NCBI GenBank assembly: GCA_965649825.1
Contig: OZ287695.1
Coordinates: 992,001-1,056,000 of the forward strand
Origin: Penicillus capitatus
Taxonomy: Eukaryota > Chlorophyta
DNA length: 64,000 bases
Reading direction: 5' to 3'
Shown: in pieces, positions 10,173 to 22,700 of the stretch
Layout: every line of letters starts with the position of its first letter
How positions within the stretch are numbered: position 1 is the stretch's first letter
Position numbers and translations under genes: made by a program
Notes under the pieces: model-generated
What the model was told of the DNA's origin: nothing
Seen by the model: the letters and a program-made list of their open reading frames with translations, nothing else
Database searches by the model: none

Positions 10173-13100
10173 ATGAAGGACGATAAGAAAACGTGGATGG
10201 TCACGCAGCCGAAGTCGCGATCTTCTCTGGATCCCGATTCGACGTTGGAAGTCCATTCGTCGTCGTCTTCGGCGGAAGTCACTTCGTTGGACGATGCGGA
10301 GATCAGACGCATCTTGCGCGTTGGTCGCCTACTCATCAAGAGTGAGAAATTCAAAGAAGCCCTCCAGATGACCGAACAAGTCCGTCGGAAGCACCCAAGA
10401 CACGCAGAGCTGCTGGTGCTGGAAGGAGAGTGTATGAAGAACTCGGGGAACCTGACAAAGGTTAGTGAGTGCTACATGAGGATTCCTGTACGAAAGTCAG
10501 TGTGGAGTCGCAGGCCATAGCTTGCTTTGCGAAAGCAGAGGCGTACGATGCCAGAAATGCAGAAACCGTAATGCATCTGGCTGACGTTCATCACCAGCAA
10601 GGGAATCTCCAATCATGCCTCGAACTCGTGCAGAGAGCCTGCGATTTAAAGCCAGAAAACAAAGTTCAGTGCCATGACCATTCGTGCGAGAGCTTACGGT
10701 GTGAAAAATTTCGCAGGAGTTCAAGAAGACATTGGCAGGAGTACTGACCGATCAAGGAACAGTTCTCAAGAACGAAGGTACTCTCGGTCACACATCGTGA
10801 CGCTGTCCTGCAATCGAGCACCTCAGGGAACGGAGACGAAGCGGCGAGCAGATACCGGGAAGCACTGGAGGCCCATCCTGGGTTCCCTCCAGCTCTGTAC
10901 AATCTTGCAGTGTGCTACGCAGAATCCCAGCAGGTGAGCATCGCCTTCACTGAGCTGATGGAGGGTTTGAGCATTGCCAGGTGGACAAGGCAATGGAGTA
11001 TTACAGGATGACAGTTGAAGAGGATCCTTCTCACGTCATGGCCTGGGGGAACATGGCAGCCATCCACTTCGATCGCCGCCAGTTTCGGGAATCACTCCAC
11101 TGTCATCGCCAGGCACTGGCAGTGCAGCCAGAAATGGACGAGCTGCGACAGAGCTGCGCGCGGCTGCTCGCTGCCATGGGAGCACAGTCAAAAGCGGAGG
11201 GGAACACAGAAGAGGCCCTCCGACTGTACCACGAAGCCCTCTCGCAGCACCCAGCCGTAAGTCACACATCTCACTCCTGCTCGGGGTGTGCGAGAAAGTG
11301 TGAAGTGTGTCGAGGCGATGTACAATCTGGGTGTCGCTCTGGCCGAGAACGGAGAGAAGGAGAAAGCGATCTTCATGTACGAGACAGCGATTCGTTACAA
11401 CAATCGTCTCCCCGAAGTCCACAACAACCTCGGCGTCCTCCACAAGGATATGGGGAGAGATCAGAAGGCAATTCAGTGCTACCAGAACGCCCTCGCCATA
11501 CAGCCCGACTTCGCCATGGTGCCTCTCTTCGAACGGAGGGTCTCGAAGAGACGTGTTGTTGTTCCCAGAGTCTGAGCAATCTGGGACTGCTCTATGCCAT
11601 GCAAGGACAGGCGGCAGCGGCCATCAGCAACATCGAGGCCGCCATTCGGTCCAACCCGCAGTACTTCGAGGCCTACAACAACTTGGGCGTCGTTCAGAAG
11701 GACATCGGGCTGACGCACGAAGTGTGGATCGTTTCCTCTGTGCTTGTCTTGCACGATCCCTTTTGTCTGGGTCCCTAGTCGTTGGAGTCCTACAAGAAGT
11801 GTCTTACCATCGCCCCGGAAAGCAGAAGTCCGGCGGACAACTTCCTCCTTGGACTGAACTACGTGAGGTGCGGAGCATCCCGAGAAGTCAGCGATCATCA
11901 CTTGAAGTGGGGCGTCTCCCTCTCGGAACGCGTCCCTCAGCTCCCACCTCTCGATCCACCGTCTAGAGACTTCAATCCGGAAAAGGTCCTCAAAGTGAGG
12001 CCACATGTTCTGGAGGAATGCCGGAAAGATGTCTTCGCGGAGTAGGTTGGTTACGTATCCGGCGATCTGTGCACGCACTCCGTATCGTACTTTGCCGAAG
12101 CGCCGCTCTCCGAACACGATCCGGGTCAGATCGAGTTGATCGTGTACAACTGTTCGCCCAGAGCAAGCGAGACCGTTTTCCACATCGAGAGTGACTGGGG
12201 CTGTTCCTTAGTCGGATGACAAGACGGCGTTGCTCCAAGGCAAAGTGAAAGGGATCAAAGGGACGTGGAAGGAGGTGACGCATTTGACCGAGCAGGGACT
12301 GGCAGGGCAGATCCGTCAGGACGAAGTGGACATCCTCGTGGAGCTCAGCGGACACACTTTTCACAACAGACTGGGAGCGCTTGCCATGAAACCGGCTCCC
12401 GTTCAAGTGACGCCGGTACTTCTCTCTGAGAAATAACTGCTCCTGGTCGTTCAGGTTACGTGGATCGGCTATCCGAATTCCACGGGTCTGGCGCAGATCG
12501 ACTACCGCATCACAGATGTCCACTGTGACCCAGAAGAGACAACACAGGTGCTTGGATCTCACACAATACACCCCCTTCTCAGCTGCTCTCTGTCGCCAGT
12601 GTTTCTCCGAGACGCTCGTCCGGCTGCCCCACTGCTTCCTGTGCTACACGCCGTACGCCGATCCTCCGCCTCCCATGCCAGCTCCGTGCCTGGAGAACGG
12701 ATACGTGACGTTTGGATCTTTCAACAATCTCGCCAAGATCACGGACGAAGTGGTCAGAGTGAGTCGTCAGATATCTGTCTTTCGTTTTCCTCGCACGAGA
12801 AGAGTGACGTAGACCTGGTCCGAAATTCTCTTGGCCATTCCCGAAGCCCGTCTCGTTCTCAAGAACAAGAGCTTCGCATGTGCGTCCACCCGAGCGCAGT
12901 TCAGTCAGCGCTTCGAACTGGAGGGCATTGCCTCCTGGCGCATCGATCTGCTGCCCCTCTCCGTGCAAACCAAAGAGCATCTGTCCCTGTACTCGCTCAT
13001 GGACATCAGTCTGGACCCGTGGCCGTATGCTGGCAAGCCGCCATTCCCTGCAGGATCCTCGTCTGCAGCTTCCTCTGCCTGTAGGCACCACCACAACCTG

Positions 13101-13401
13101 CGAGAGCTTGTTCATGGGTGTACCCTGTTTGACGATGGCCGGAAGGTGTCACGCGCAGAACGTCGGAGTGAGTCTGATCCGTGCGGTGGGTTTGGATGAG
13201 AGCTGGATTGCCACTTCGATCGAAGACTACAAGCAACGCGCCGTGGAGAAGGCATCCGACTTCGAGGCCCTGTCCAAGCTGCACATGCATCTGCGCGTCC
13301 AGATGCTCAGCTCTGAGCTCTGCAATGCCAGAGGACACGTGCAGCTCCTGGAATGCGAGTACAGGAAGATGTGGAGGAGATGGACAGAGATGAATGCGTG
13401 A
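10173..13401 (+). CDS. SPY: SPINDLY-type protein O-fucosyltransferase (copy 2)
   Basis: About 850 residues from 14 exons. The acidic Ser-rich N-terminus (HSSSSSAEV) is followed by a long TPR array (NLGVALAENGEKEKA, NNLGVLHKDMG, NLGLLYAMQGQ, NNLGVVQKDIG). The C-terminal catalytic half carries SPINDLY hallmarks: VGYVSGDLCTHSVSYF, PVQVTWIGYPNSTGL, IDYRITD, TFGSFNNLAKI, RIDLLPL, SLMDISLDPWPYAG, TTTTCESLFMGVPC and HAQNVGVSL. Plant and Toxoplasma SPY modify Ser/Thr of nuclear and cytosolic proteins with O-fucose, and that activity is expected here. Introns are about 37-58 nt. Intron 1 is 10461-10513 (53 nt). The last, 13033-13084, splits the Gly of PYAG and is GC-AG. All exons join in frame, so the gene looks functional. 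Intron 1 differs in length between copies (54, 53, 48 nt), confirming it is not coding. Confidence 0.93.
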
Positions 13402-14650
13402 TGGCGTTCAAATATTCGATCTAGAAATTCCGCTGTTATCAAAATCCGTCTCGAAAGATTCGAACTACTTACCGTCGCTCCGTCTTCGAGTTAAGCAACA
13501 ACAGCAACCGTTCTTCTTGCATCCCGAGCCAAGAGTATCTCTACTTTCGCCATGGTTCGTCTGCACCACAGCTGCATCCCAGTTTCCTCGACACCGCCGC
13601 GGACAGCTGTCTTCTTCTAGACGGTGTCAAAGAGAGTGCAGGGCGCCAAGAACGACAAATTCCACGGCCACCGTCGTGGACACCCCATCGTTTCGTCCGT
13701 CGAGGTGAGAGAGACCCCTCTCTTCGATGAGCAGGTCTCAGTTCTGTGACCGTGTTCGCAGAAGAAGCGTTTTCCGGTTGGCCCGGTGGTCCTGGGGTTC
13801 TTCATTTTCGTGGTGGTTGGGTCAGGTAGGCAGCCACGATGGGACAGCGGTCGATGTGACATTTGTGTGATGTGCTGCAGCGTTGCTGCAGACACTGAGA
13901 ACGACGGGAGGTTTCTGACGAGAAGAAGCTCTGTGTTCTGGCAATAATCACGACTAGTCATCTATCTCTGTGTGTCTGGATCTGTGCAGTTCATGTGTGA
14001 GGTGTTGTCGCAAACAGTCGTTTGTTACAATCTCGACAATCTGTGTGATTATTCGATCTGTGGATGCTTGATACTGACGCCATTTCACAATCCCCTCTCT
14101 GAAGTATGCATCAACTGTCGGCGATGTCTCACAAGAGTAGCCGATTTGACCGGTTAAGCAGGGAGAGATATAGAAGGTAGAGCAGAGGGTTCGCTTTCCG
14201 CGATGATGATGTGACAGTCATCATCGGCATGGGTATAAGTACAGTGCTCGATGTCCAATGAGAACACTTGAGATAATAGAATCCGATCTGCAGTTCTTCG
14301 GTCATCCATTGCCTGATCACTGACAATTGCTTGTCGTATTCGTCATTTCCGACGGCCTCGAATCTCGCTTGAGCAGACGTAGAGGAGCCATACGACAAGA
14401 AGCAGGAGAATACCGAGTTCTCGTTTTATCTGCTTACAGTGAACTGCAGGTATCCGAAACCCACAACACGGTTGTCAACGGATAAGGTGATGAGAAGAGT
14501 GGCGGGCTGTGTCTCGTCTCCCAGGGAGACTGCCTCGGTTCGTGCTGGAAGGCGAATAGACGCTGACTCCTAGCGCATGCGCGCCAGCCAGAGGCAGTCA
14601 CATCGTGATTGTCGCTGAACCAGGCCACGGGAATCACCAACAAGCTCTCC
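13402..14650 (-). other. Conserved stretch with possible minus-strand spliced gene
   Basis: The stretch is conserved in the second cassette at 39229-40490. On the minus strand a chain MESLLVI, ESASIRLPARTEAV, GDETQPxTLLI, GFGYxQFT, then NDEYDKQLSVIRQWMTEE can be joined with GT-AG introns in both copies, using homologous acceptors. After YYLKC the copies differ by one base and lose a common frame. A second open frame (13617-13961, containing KRFFCEHGH) also shifts by two bases between copies. No domain is recognised. It could be a fast-changing small gene or a decayed one. Confidence 0.3.
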
Positions 14651-14890
14651 ATGCAGCATCAGCTGCTAGATCGCAGGCGGCAGATACGATCGAATTGCAA
14701 TCCGTGTTCGTCAGTTAACGAGGCAGTGCCGAATCCGGGACACGTCGCTTCGCGTTTGCTGTCTGCATTAAGAACGCGATTTCCAGCTGCATGGTACAAA
14801 TTCGAGTACAATTCTCGACCTCTGTCATTTCCCTTTGCGCGTTTGTGTCTTCTGTCCCTCCGAAGCTCCTCGAACTCCGTTTCCGGCACC

Positions 14891-15401
14891 ATGTCCGCTA
14901 ACGCAGCCCTGTTCGTCTTCGCCGCTCTTCTCTGCCTCCACGTGGCAAGATCCCTTCCTTTACCAGAAACCCTTAATGTCGACTGTTTGCTGTTCTGGTA
15001 GGCGAGTGCCTACCGTCCCACTACAGAATCCGTCGTCGACGAGAACGGACACGTCGTCGGCAAACTGTCCTTGAAAGAAGGATTCACCGATCACGGTAGG
15101 GCTATGTGGCGAAATATTTTGTCTACTGTGGTTGTGCGGTTGCAGTTCCGTGTGAAAAGTACTTAAATAGTCCGTGTCCAATCCTGTCGACTACGAAGGA
15201 GAGTCTTCAGATTTGCCGAGAGTTTGTGTGTGGAAAAGGCGAGTTGCCGGATTGATTCAGTCAAGTGTCGAATAAGGCTGGCTGTGTGTAGGGCATTATA
15301 GAGAATGGGAGTACTACAAGAAGAATGGAGAGTGCAAGGGATTCATGGCTAAGCCCCCCTATGAACAACCGCCTGGATGTGTGAGAGCATCATGCCCCTA
15401 G
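14891..15401 (+). CDS. Small secreted Cys-rich PAN-like protein (a)
   Basis: Four exons: 14891-14944, 15002-15095, 15146-15238 and 15292-15401, giving 116 residues. Exon 1 is a signal peptide (MSANAALFVFAALLCLHV). Exon 2 (ASAYRPTTESVVDENGH) is nearly identical to paralogs at 40715 and 62827. Exons 3-4 encode the Cys-rich part with SLQICREFVC, WEYYKKNGEC and PPGCVRASC. This matches only the Cys/Gly-Arg pattern of the paralogs (C..VC, W, C.G, PPG..R..C). Introns 1 (14945-15001) and 3 (15239-15291) are GC-AG. The product is expected to be secreted. PAN modules usually bind proteins or sugars. The PAN assignment is weaker here than for paralog b. Confidence 0.72.
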
Positions 15402-16582
15402 TGAACGCGTCTCCTGACAGAAGAAAGCCCAATCGCATTTCTTCCGGTATAAGTTCTGGAGATTTTGCATGACTCTCTGGATCGATCCGGTTTCTTTGAA
15501 TGTTCGATTTAATGAACATCGCAGCCTTTTTTTGAACCCGGTCTCGCGAACACGCGTCCCTTCCAACGAACATGCGAAGCGAAGGGGAATCGTTGTCCTC
15601 GTCGATATCTTTCTTTGATCAACATGCCATGCGTGCTTTGTTTTTCGCGGCAGATGCCTGGCATCCGAACGCGGACCCCATCACTGCTGAATGGCAAAGA
15701 GCTGTGCTGTCGTTCTGGTGTCTTTTATCAATCCGGAGGTGATGTGATGGACGACGGAATGGAGACACCTAAATCGACGCCGATGTAAACTGCTATGCGG
15801 GAAACCACTGGATGGCCGCAGAAAGCCCGTTAGCGATGAATCCTGCTTTCAAGATACTGCTGGTCTATTTTTGGGGTTGGGTTGACGCATTTCCTGATCG
15901 AATGCTTCTCTTTCGCGTCGAAGCCGTGCGACGAATCGTTGGACGTCGATGTATATGGTTTGTTTCTGTGTCATCATCTTCGACATGGTCTTGCTGCTCT
16001 TCTCCGGCATGAAACGTCACATCAACATCGTTGAATAAACAATGCATGACATGACTTGTCCGTCTTGCTACGACACGTCGCCGCTCGGCCAAATGCCGAA
16101 AGAGCTTGTTGCGCAGAGGATACTAAAACAGCAAATGTACGCGTCGTCGGAAAAGGCAAAGAACTGTTGCGTGTTGGACTGAACTGTCTTTCACTTTCCG
16201 TTTCTCTGAGACGAAAGGTTTATATGTATCCATCGCATCGTGTAAGAAAACCGGTTTGCATTCTTCGGTCGTATTTCTTGACTTCTACTGTGGTCTCTAT
16301 CTACTCCAAGTCGCAGTCAATTGCAGCAATTCACACGATCCTTACAGATTGTTACAAAACACTTCACGCCATTCGTTTTTATTGATCCATATACATTTGA
16401 GTTCAGGAAAGAGAATGATACGTTTATAGAGAACGACGAAACAAGAACAAAAGCAGCGACAGAAAGAGTTTATAGACAGGCATCATTTGTGCCACAGTCG
16501 CCACTTGTCTCCTGCGCAAACTGTGTTACCTAAACAGACACGAAAGCGGGTTGAGATAGATAAACAGTGTCAGAACAAAAAG
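15402..16582. other. Gap without a supported gene
   Basis: The first 250-300 bases are a diverged copy of the flank following the other two PAN-like genes (41236 and 63355 onward), so they are probably 3' UTR and flank. The rest shows no convincing coding frame. Confidence 0.4.
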
Positions 16583-17422
16583 CTACTCTGGGCGATAGCC
16601 GAGAACGCAATCTGCGCAATCAATCAAATCATTCAACTGATTCTTGAGCCAGCAATGCATAAAATCTCTTCTCCAAACGAACGCAATGCACTCTACACGA
16701 CACAAAGCGGAATTAGCCATCTGAGAACAGAACAGAGACAGAAGGACCAGGATTGTCTTCGCAGTACTCGCCACAAACGTTGGCGTCACTGACGCCTACG
16801 TAAGTGGGGAAAGGGGGAATGTCTCCGCCGTAACTGTCGACGCCATATTGAGGATTGTATTTTGCGTCCACCTCCTGCGACAAGACGTTTGTCCGAATTC
16901 GAACACAGGAAACAGCCTACCCGTACCTCGAAGTTCACGCTTTCGCATGCCATGCAGTCTATGGGCTGGTTGAGTCTTATCTTAAGATAACAATGATGCT
17001 GGAAAACGAAAGCCACGCAGCCTGACGCATTGACGTGACATTCTTACCATCACAAAAATCAACAGCAAATGCTACTTTGTCCATCATTAGAGGAATCTCG
17101 TCGGCGCTGGCATTCAAGACAGCACTCATGTGCGTTGTCAATACCTAAAATAGGAGAATCGAGTGTGTCGCCACCCGGCCAATCTATCCCAAGAACAATG
17201 TGGTCGCAGTCTATACGTGCACAGCAACAGTCCATCGAGCACGCGACACGAGTCGATATTCAAACCTGCGCACAGTTCTCTTCCGCGTCGGGAAAGACCT
17301 TCGTCCGGACGCGAATAGACCCCCTGCGACATATACGCATCAGAGTCAACGTCTTCTCTTCAACGGCGCAATGTTCGCACCGCGAAGAACAGACAGACGA
17401 GGAGACCGAATGCGAATCTCAT
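16583..17422 (-). CDS. Secreted protein with two PAN/Apple domains
   Basis: Spliced on the minus strand from six exons. MRFAFGLLVCLFFA is the signal peptide, and the next exon continues GVYSRPDEGLSRRGRELCA. The first PAN module has CDHIVLGIDWPGGD, AHECCLECQ and GCVAFVFQHHCYLK, ending near CMAC. The second repeats the layout with YGVDSYGGDIPPF, ANVCGEYCEDNP, ECIAFVWRRDFMHCWLK and DCADC. Each junction keeps frame with a GT donor and AG acceptor. The spacing C..C, then C.AFV(F/W) and C(Y/W)LK, is typical of PAN/Apple domains, which mediate protein or carbohydrate binding on secreted proteins. About 170 residues. No protease domain is attached. It lies between the two duplicated cassettes and is not itself duplicated in this window. 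Confidence 0.75.
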
Positions 17423-19792
17423 CTTCGATTGGATAGCGACGATAAGAGCGCGTCAAGTCTTCAGGGACCAGAGTAAACAGTGTCGATAGAAGAGGGAAAG
17501 GCAAAAACGAACAGTGGTGAAAAGTTGCTGCGCGATGGCCTTTTGTATGGTAACTGGCATCGAGTCTGCGTCAGCGCTAGCCAATCGAGTGATATCTTGT
17601 TGGCTGCGGAGCGTCTGCTTTGATTGGACTGTGACGCCGATGCATGCGTCGGACTCTCATAGCAACTTCCTTTGACTCCTTCTTCCGGCACGGAGAGAAG
17701 TTCACAAGAAAGAATACGTGTCCGCAACGCGCGACTCGAATTGTGGTGGTGTCCCGTGCCGAAAATGTGGTCTCAGAAGAAACGTCGACACGGTCGGTCT
17801 TTGAAAGCGTTTTTGTTCAGAAAAGGCAGAACGGCATCTGCGAACGAAAAATTGCGTGCAACGACGGCAGTTCAGAATGGCGGCGGCAGGACCTCAATCG
17901 CAGCAGGCCACTGAACAACGGGAATCCAAGGCACGCGCTCTTCAGTTGTGCTGAGGTGTGTGTTTCAGAGGCTATTTCAGTTACGTGACGGAAACACAGT
18001 GCGTCGACGGGATATCGGTTTGACGAGTCGCATAGCCGAATTCCTTATCTCCCTCCGACACGGTTTCTGCGACTGTTTGTGTTTACTTCGTCAGATGCCG
18101 AAAAGACACTTCTTTGCCGTCTTTCCGAGTAGGTGGCGGCGGTGAGAAATACGCTTGAACACCTCACGTTCCGTACGACGTTTGATTAATAGTGCAAGAT
18201 TGTGACACAATCAACTATTGCCCGAAAGTCGTGGTCCTGTGAGTGCCAGCTCTGGCACAGAGCTTCCAAAGCACCAGACCTGCTAACCGACAGCTGAGTG
18301 CAGCAGCCAGGATACAATGAATTCAAGTAACAAGCATATGAATTCGCACGGTTCCATCAGGCCGTGAAGAAAACGCATCTGTTACATGGTAAGCAATAGA
18401 AGATTCTCTCGAGAGACATCACTCCGGATATTGCTTAAGAAGAATGGAAATGTAGGAAAGACTTCATTTAGACAGCAATAGTCGAATTCTCTCACCCTAT
18501 CTATGACATGTAAGCTGCAGGAGAATCAGTTGATTAGAATGACGATGAACTGCCAAGTCGAACGCGAAGTGATTTGGGACATATCGCAACGCTTCCGTGG
18601 ATGACGAGCGTATTCGATTCTCCATGTTCTGATTTTCACCATGCCTAGCCAAGCCACAAGAGAAATGGCATTCCAAAGGAAGTATCAAATCTACAACAAC
18701 GTACTCCATCGAAAGGATCCAACAGAACTGTTCGGTCATCTTCTTCTTAGAGGACCTTCTCGATGCACAATAGACAAGAAATCGCGCAATTCTCTGCGTG
18801 TTTAACAAAATGGCGACCCGACAAGACCACATGAAAGGCCCACGAAGCAGGCACTCTTTGCAATCAAGCACGACATTAGCTGTGAAAACATACTGCGTCT
18901 ATTGAGCGATCTGGAATGGATTGAAGTTTAACACTGTACTTGAACACGTTTACATTCATCTAAGCTATCTAGAATCTGTGTCATCGCCTGTAGTAGAGCA
19001 CAAACCTTCAGCCAGAGATACAGCTGAAGGTTTAACAACCTGACCAATCATGGGGTAAGGACACGCCGATGATATCTGCAGAACACTCGATGACAATTCA
19101 AACATTAGATTGGATTCCTTACGTTGTTTGTTTCGAAGTTTCACCGTCCAGGCAATGACTGTCTCATCGCGGTGCAGCACAGAATTTGCGACATTCCTGT
19201 AGTGATGCGTTGTGGTAAGATAGGCAGTAACAGAGGTCATGAGATGCCGAGAGCGCAGAGTCCTTGACGATTGATTCCCAGCACATGGTCATTGCTTCTC
19301 TATATAGGAAGACACTTTAACGAGGGCGTCTTCCGTTCGTTTCGGCGCATTCTGACACGAATAGCTTCATCCTTACCGCGCTGTGCGAAGAATCCTTCTC
19401 GCCACTGTAGTCTTGCCGTCCGTAGTTAGGCGCTAGCCATACGAAGGGAAGCTGACGCGGACATTACATTTCTACCACTCTACTGCCTCGGGCAGTGTCT
19501 TGGAATTCCGCAGCAGATCCTTGGCCGCACGAGGTACGGTCGTACAGTTTTTGAGCTCCGCGCCCGCAGAAAACGCGAGGCGTCGACAAGAGTACACCGA
19601 GCGCTGTCACGAAGACAAATGGCATCACTTGCCACGCATAGGCGGCGAAAATTAAGAGGCTAATGACAAACAACACCCCATGCTATGTTCTCATACGTAG
19701 TAGCATATTTCTGTGAAAACCCAACGTTCTGGATATAAATTTGCCAAGAACTGTTTGTATCCTACCTGCACTCGAAAACCAACGTTACCCGT
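17423..19792. other. 2.4-kb gap without a supported gene
   Basis: Open frames exist on both strands (for example 17644-17988 + and 18497-18871 -), but they overlap each other, start at non-ATG codons or lack any recognisable domain. I could not assemble a consistent spliced model. The right end should contain the promoter of the Pmp-repeat gene. Confidence 0.4.
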
Positions 19793-22700
19793 ATGGCGTC
19801 CTCTCTTCGCGTACTCTTGCTTTTGGGCGTCGGACTTTTGTTCGCCCTTCGAAACGACGCCTTCGCGAAGGTGTCGCGTCTTAAAACGACAGCATACGCG
19901 TCGGGAAACCCTGAAGCACTGCCTTTCGCAGCACAGCGCCTTTGTTCCCTCTCTTCGGACCACTTACTCGTAGCGTTTTCGCGGCCCAGTCGGTATGTTA
20001 GAGGTTTGAGGCAGACATCCAGAGACGCGGGTAACCGCGACGGAGGTGGGTCGTTTTCGGTCAGTCGCACGTTCTTTAAGGCGCACTCTGCTTTTTGTTG
20101 AGCTTAGACGCCGTGTGCGCTTCGTTGACGGCACAAGAGGAGGATTGTCTTAACACCACCACTCGTAGTTGGCTTGTCGACGAGGACATCCTTGTGGAAG
20201 CAGGAAACAATTTACAGGCCATTATCAACTGCGTGAATGACGGCGACGTTCTCCTTCTTAACGTCAGCGAACGCATTTTGGTGAATAGCCCGATCGAAAT
20301 CGGAAACAACCTTACGATCAGTGCAGTAACCGAGAGCACGTGTCTCGTCAACGGTGTCTACCCCAAAGCGGAGAGAGAGGCTACGTTTACGTGTCCCGAT
20401 GCAGAAAACGGTGTCTTTATTGTCAGGTAAACGAGCCCTCCTTGAAAAGACGTTTTCTCACGCTCTGTCTGTTTGTGTGAAGGTCCAAGGATGCCTTGTT
20501 TGCCAATCTCAGATTCGAAAACTGCTCACTCAATAAATCCCGAGGAGCTAAAGCGATCATCGACGTTTCAAAATGCAGGAGCGACGAGGGTGCAAAAGAT
20601 GGTGGCGATATCCGACTGCATCATGTCACTTTTGAAGGAAACGTCTTAAATGACACCGCCAGTCTCAGAATGAGGCCTCCTGCGTGCTCGGCGCTGGAAC
20701 TGATCGACATTGAATTGAAGAACAACACGTGCAACGGTCGATGCGGAATCATCTTGTCTAAAGAGCGTAATCGACTTCGAGATGTCAAGGTCGAACGCAC
20801 ACATCAGACGGCAGAAGACAGCCATTCGACCGTTTTTGATGCTCCCGACGGTTCGACAATCGATGCCACGAATATCACAGCAATCAATAACGAAGTAGAG
20901 ATTTTTCACATCGACAAGGGAACGCTGATATTGCAAGAGTCAAAGCTATCGAACAATGCTCTCTCGTTTATGGCCGCAGACCATTCGTTCAGTGTCTGTA
21001 TGCATCTCGTGAACGCCACCGCCGACATCAAGGATTGCCAATTTGAAGAGAACGAAGGCGCAGAGGGAGCCATCGTGTTTGCTAAGCAATCTTCCAATGT
21101 AACGATGCGGAATTGCTTTCTCAACGGAACGAAAGCGACAGAAGGTGAAGGTGGAGCTGTGGTGCTGCAAGACAAGACGACTGGCACCTTCGTGGATTGC
21201 AACTTTACTGGGGGGCACACCGACGAGAGAGGTGGATTCATTGCCGCCAGAGACGGGTCCAACATGACCATACGCCGCTCTCAATTCAAAGAAGCCACTG
21301 CCAAAGACGGCGGATGCGTGTATGTATTTCTCAGCAGTGCGATCCTCCTCGAAGACGTCACCTTTGAGAAGTGCCACTCTGTGGTGGACGGTGGCGCTTT
21401 GCGATTGACCAATGTCTCGTCTGTCAACATCAACAACGTCAACATGATATCGAACAGTGCAGGTGATGACGGAGGCTGTATGTACGCGGAGTTTTCCACG
21501 GTGACTGGAACAAGATGGACCGTTACGGACAACACAGCCGGAAATCATGCTGGCGCATTTCGCATTCGACTTTCAAGCAATGTCAGCATCACAGACTCGA
21601 AATTCAGTAACAGTCGGGCTGATAGAGGAGGGGCAGTTTCGTTGGAACTCAATTCCACTGCACGCTTCGAGCATGTCAAATTCCGCAGCAGTTCCGCTGC
21701 CACAGATGGCGGCGTATTCTCGATCACCGAATCCGAGATGACGCTTTTCCATTGTCAGCTCCAAGACGGCAGCGCAGAGAACGGAGGATTTCTGTACTCG
21801 AGGAAGAATGCCAGTGTCGCCATTCTTCACTCACGTTTGATTGGTGGTGAAGCGAGGAACGGTGGATGTCTGTGCTCACTGGATGGAAGCTTGACGGTCC
21901 AGAACTCGACGTTTCGAAAATGTCATTCTGATGAATACGGTGGAGCGATGCATCTGGCCAACATCACAGTGGAGATATCGGACTCCAGATTCCTGAAGAA
22001 TGAAGCAGGTGACGATGGCGGTGCTATTTACATAGAAAAAACACATGCCAACAGACGTAACACGCTCGTCGGAAACAATGAGGCGATAGAGAACAAGACG
22101 CACACGAAACACAGCAAGTCATTTCGAGTGAACAGCACTCTGTTCAAGAAGAATGTTGCCTCAAATGGCGGCGCCATGCATCTAAGCTCCTTTGACGATG
22201 AGACTCTTGACCACCAGATGCTTGACAACATAACGTCTGTGGGCAACAGATGCTTCGAGTTTGGGGGAGCCGTTTCGATTGTCAATTCAACTCTGCAAAT
22301 TGCTGGATCGAGCTTCCGAGATGGGAATGCAGAATTGGGTGGAGCTTTTGTTTCAGCAAGACGCAATAGCTCATTGGTACTGGAAGACTGTGAAATGAAC
22401 AACGGATCGTCACATGCAAGCGGAGGAGCCATTGCTGTGTACGAATCCAAACTCAAAGGAAAGAAGCTTACCATCTCAAACTCCACAGCGCTGGATGGAG
22501 GAGCGCTCTTTTTTGAATTCTCGGACATCACACAACAGAAGGGGGAACTCAAAAACTGTACGATTCGAAATAACACAGCCGATCATGGAGGTCCTGTTCG
22601 GTCATCTCCTCACGTCAACAACCGATGTGTTATGTTCTCTAGGGGGACTGTATGTGCGAAGCAAAAATCAGTCGATACAGTGTTCAGATACTGAATCCAA

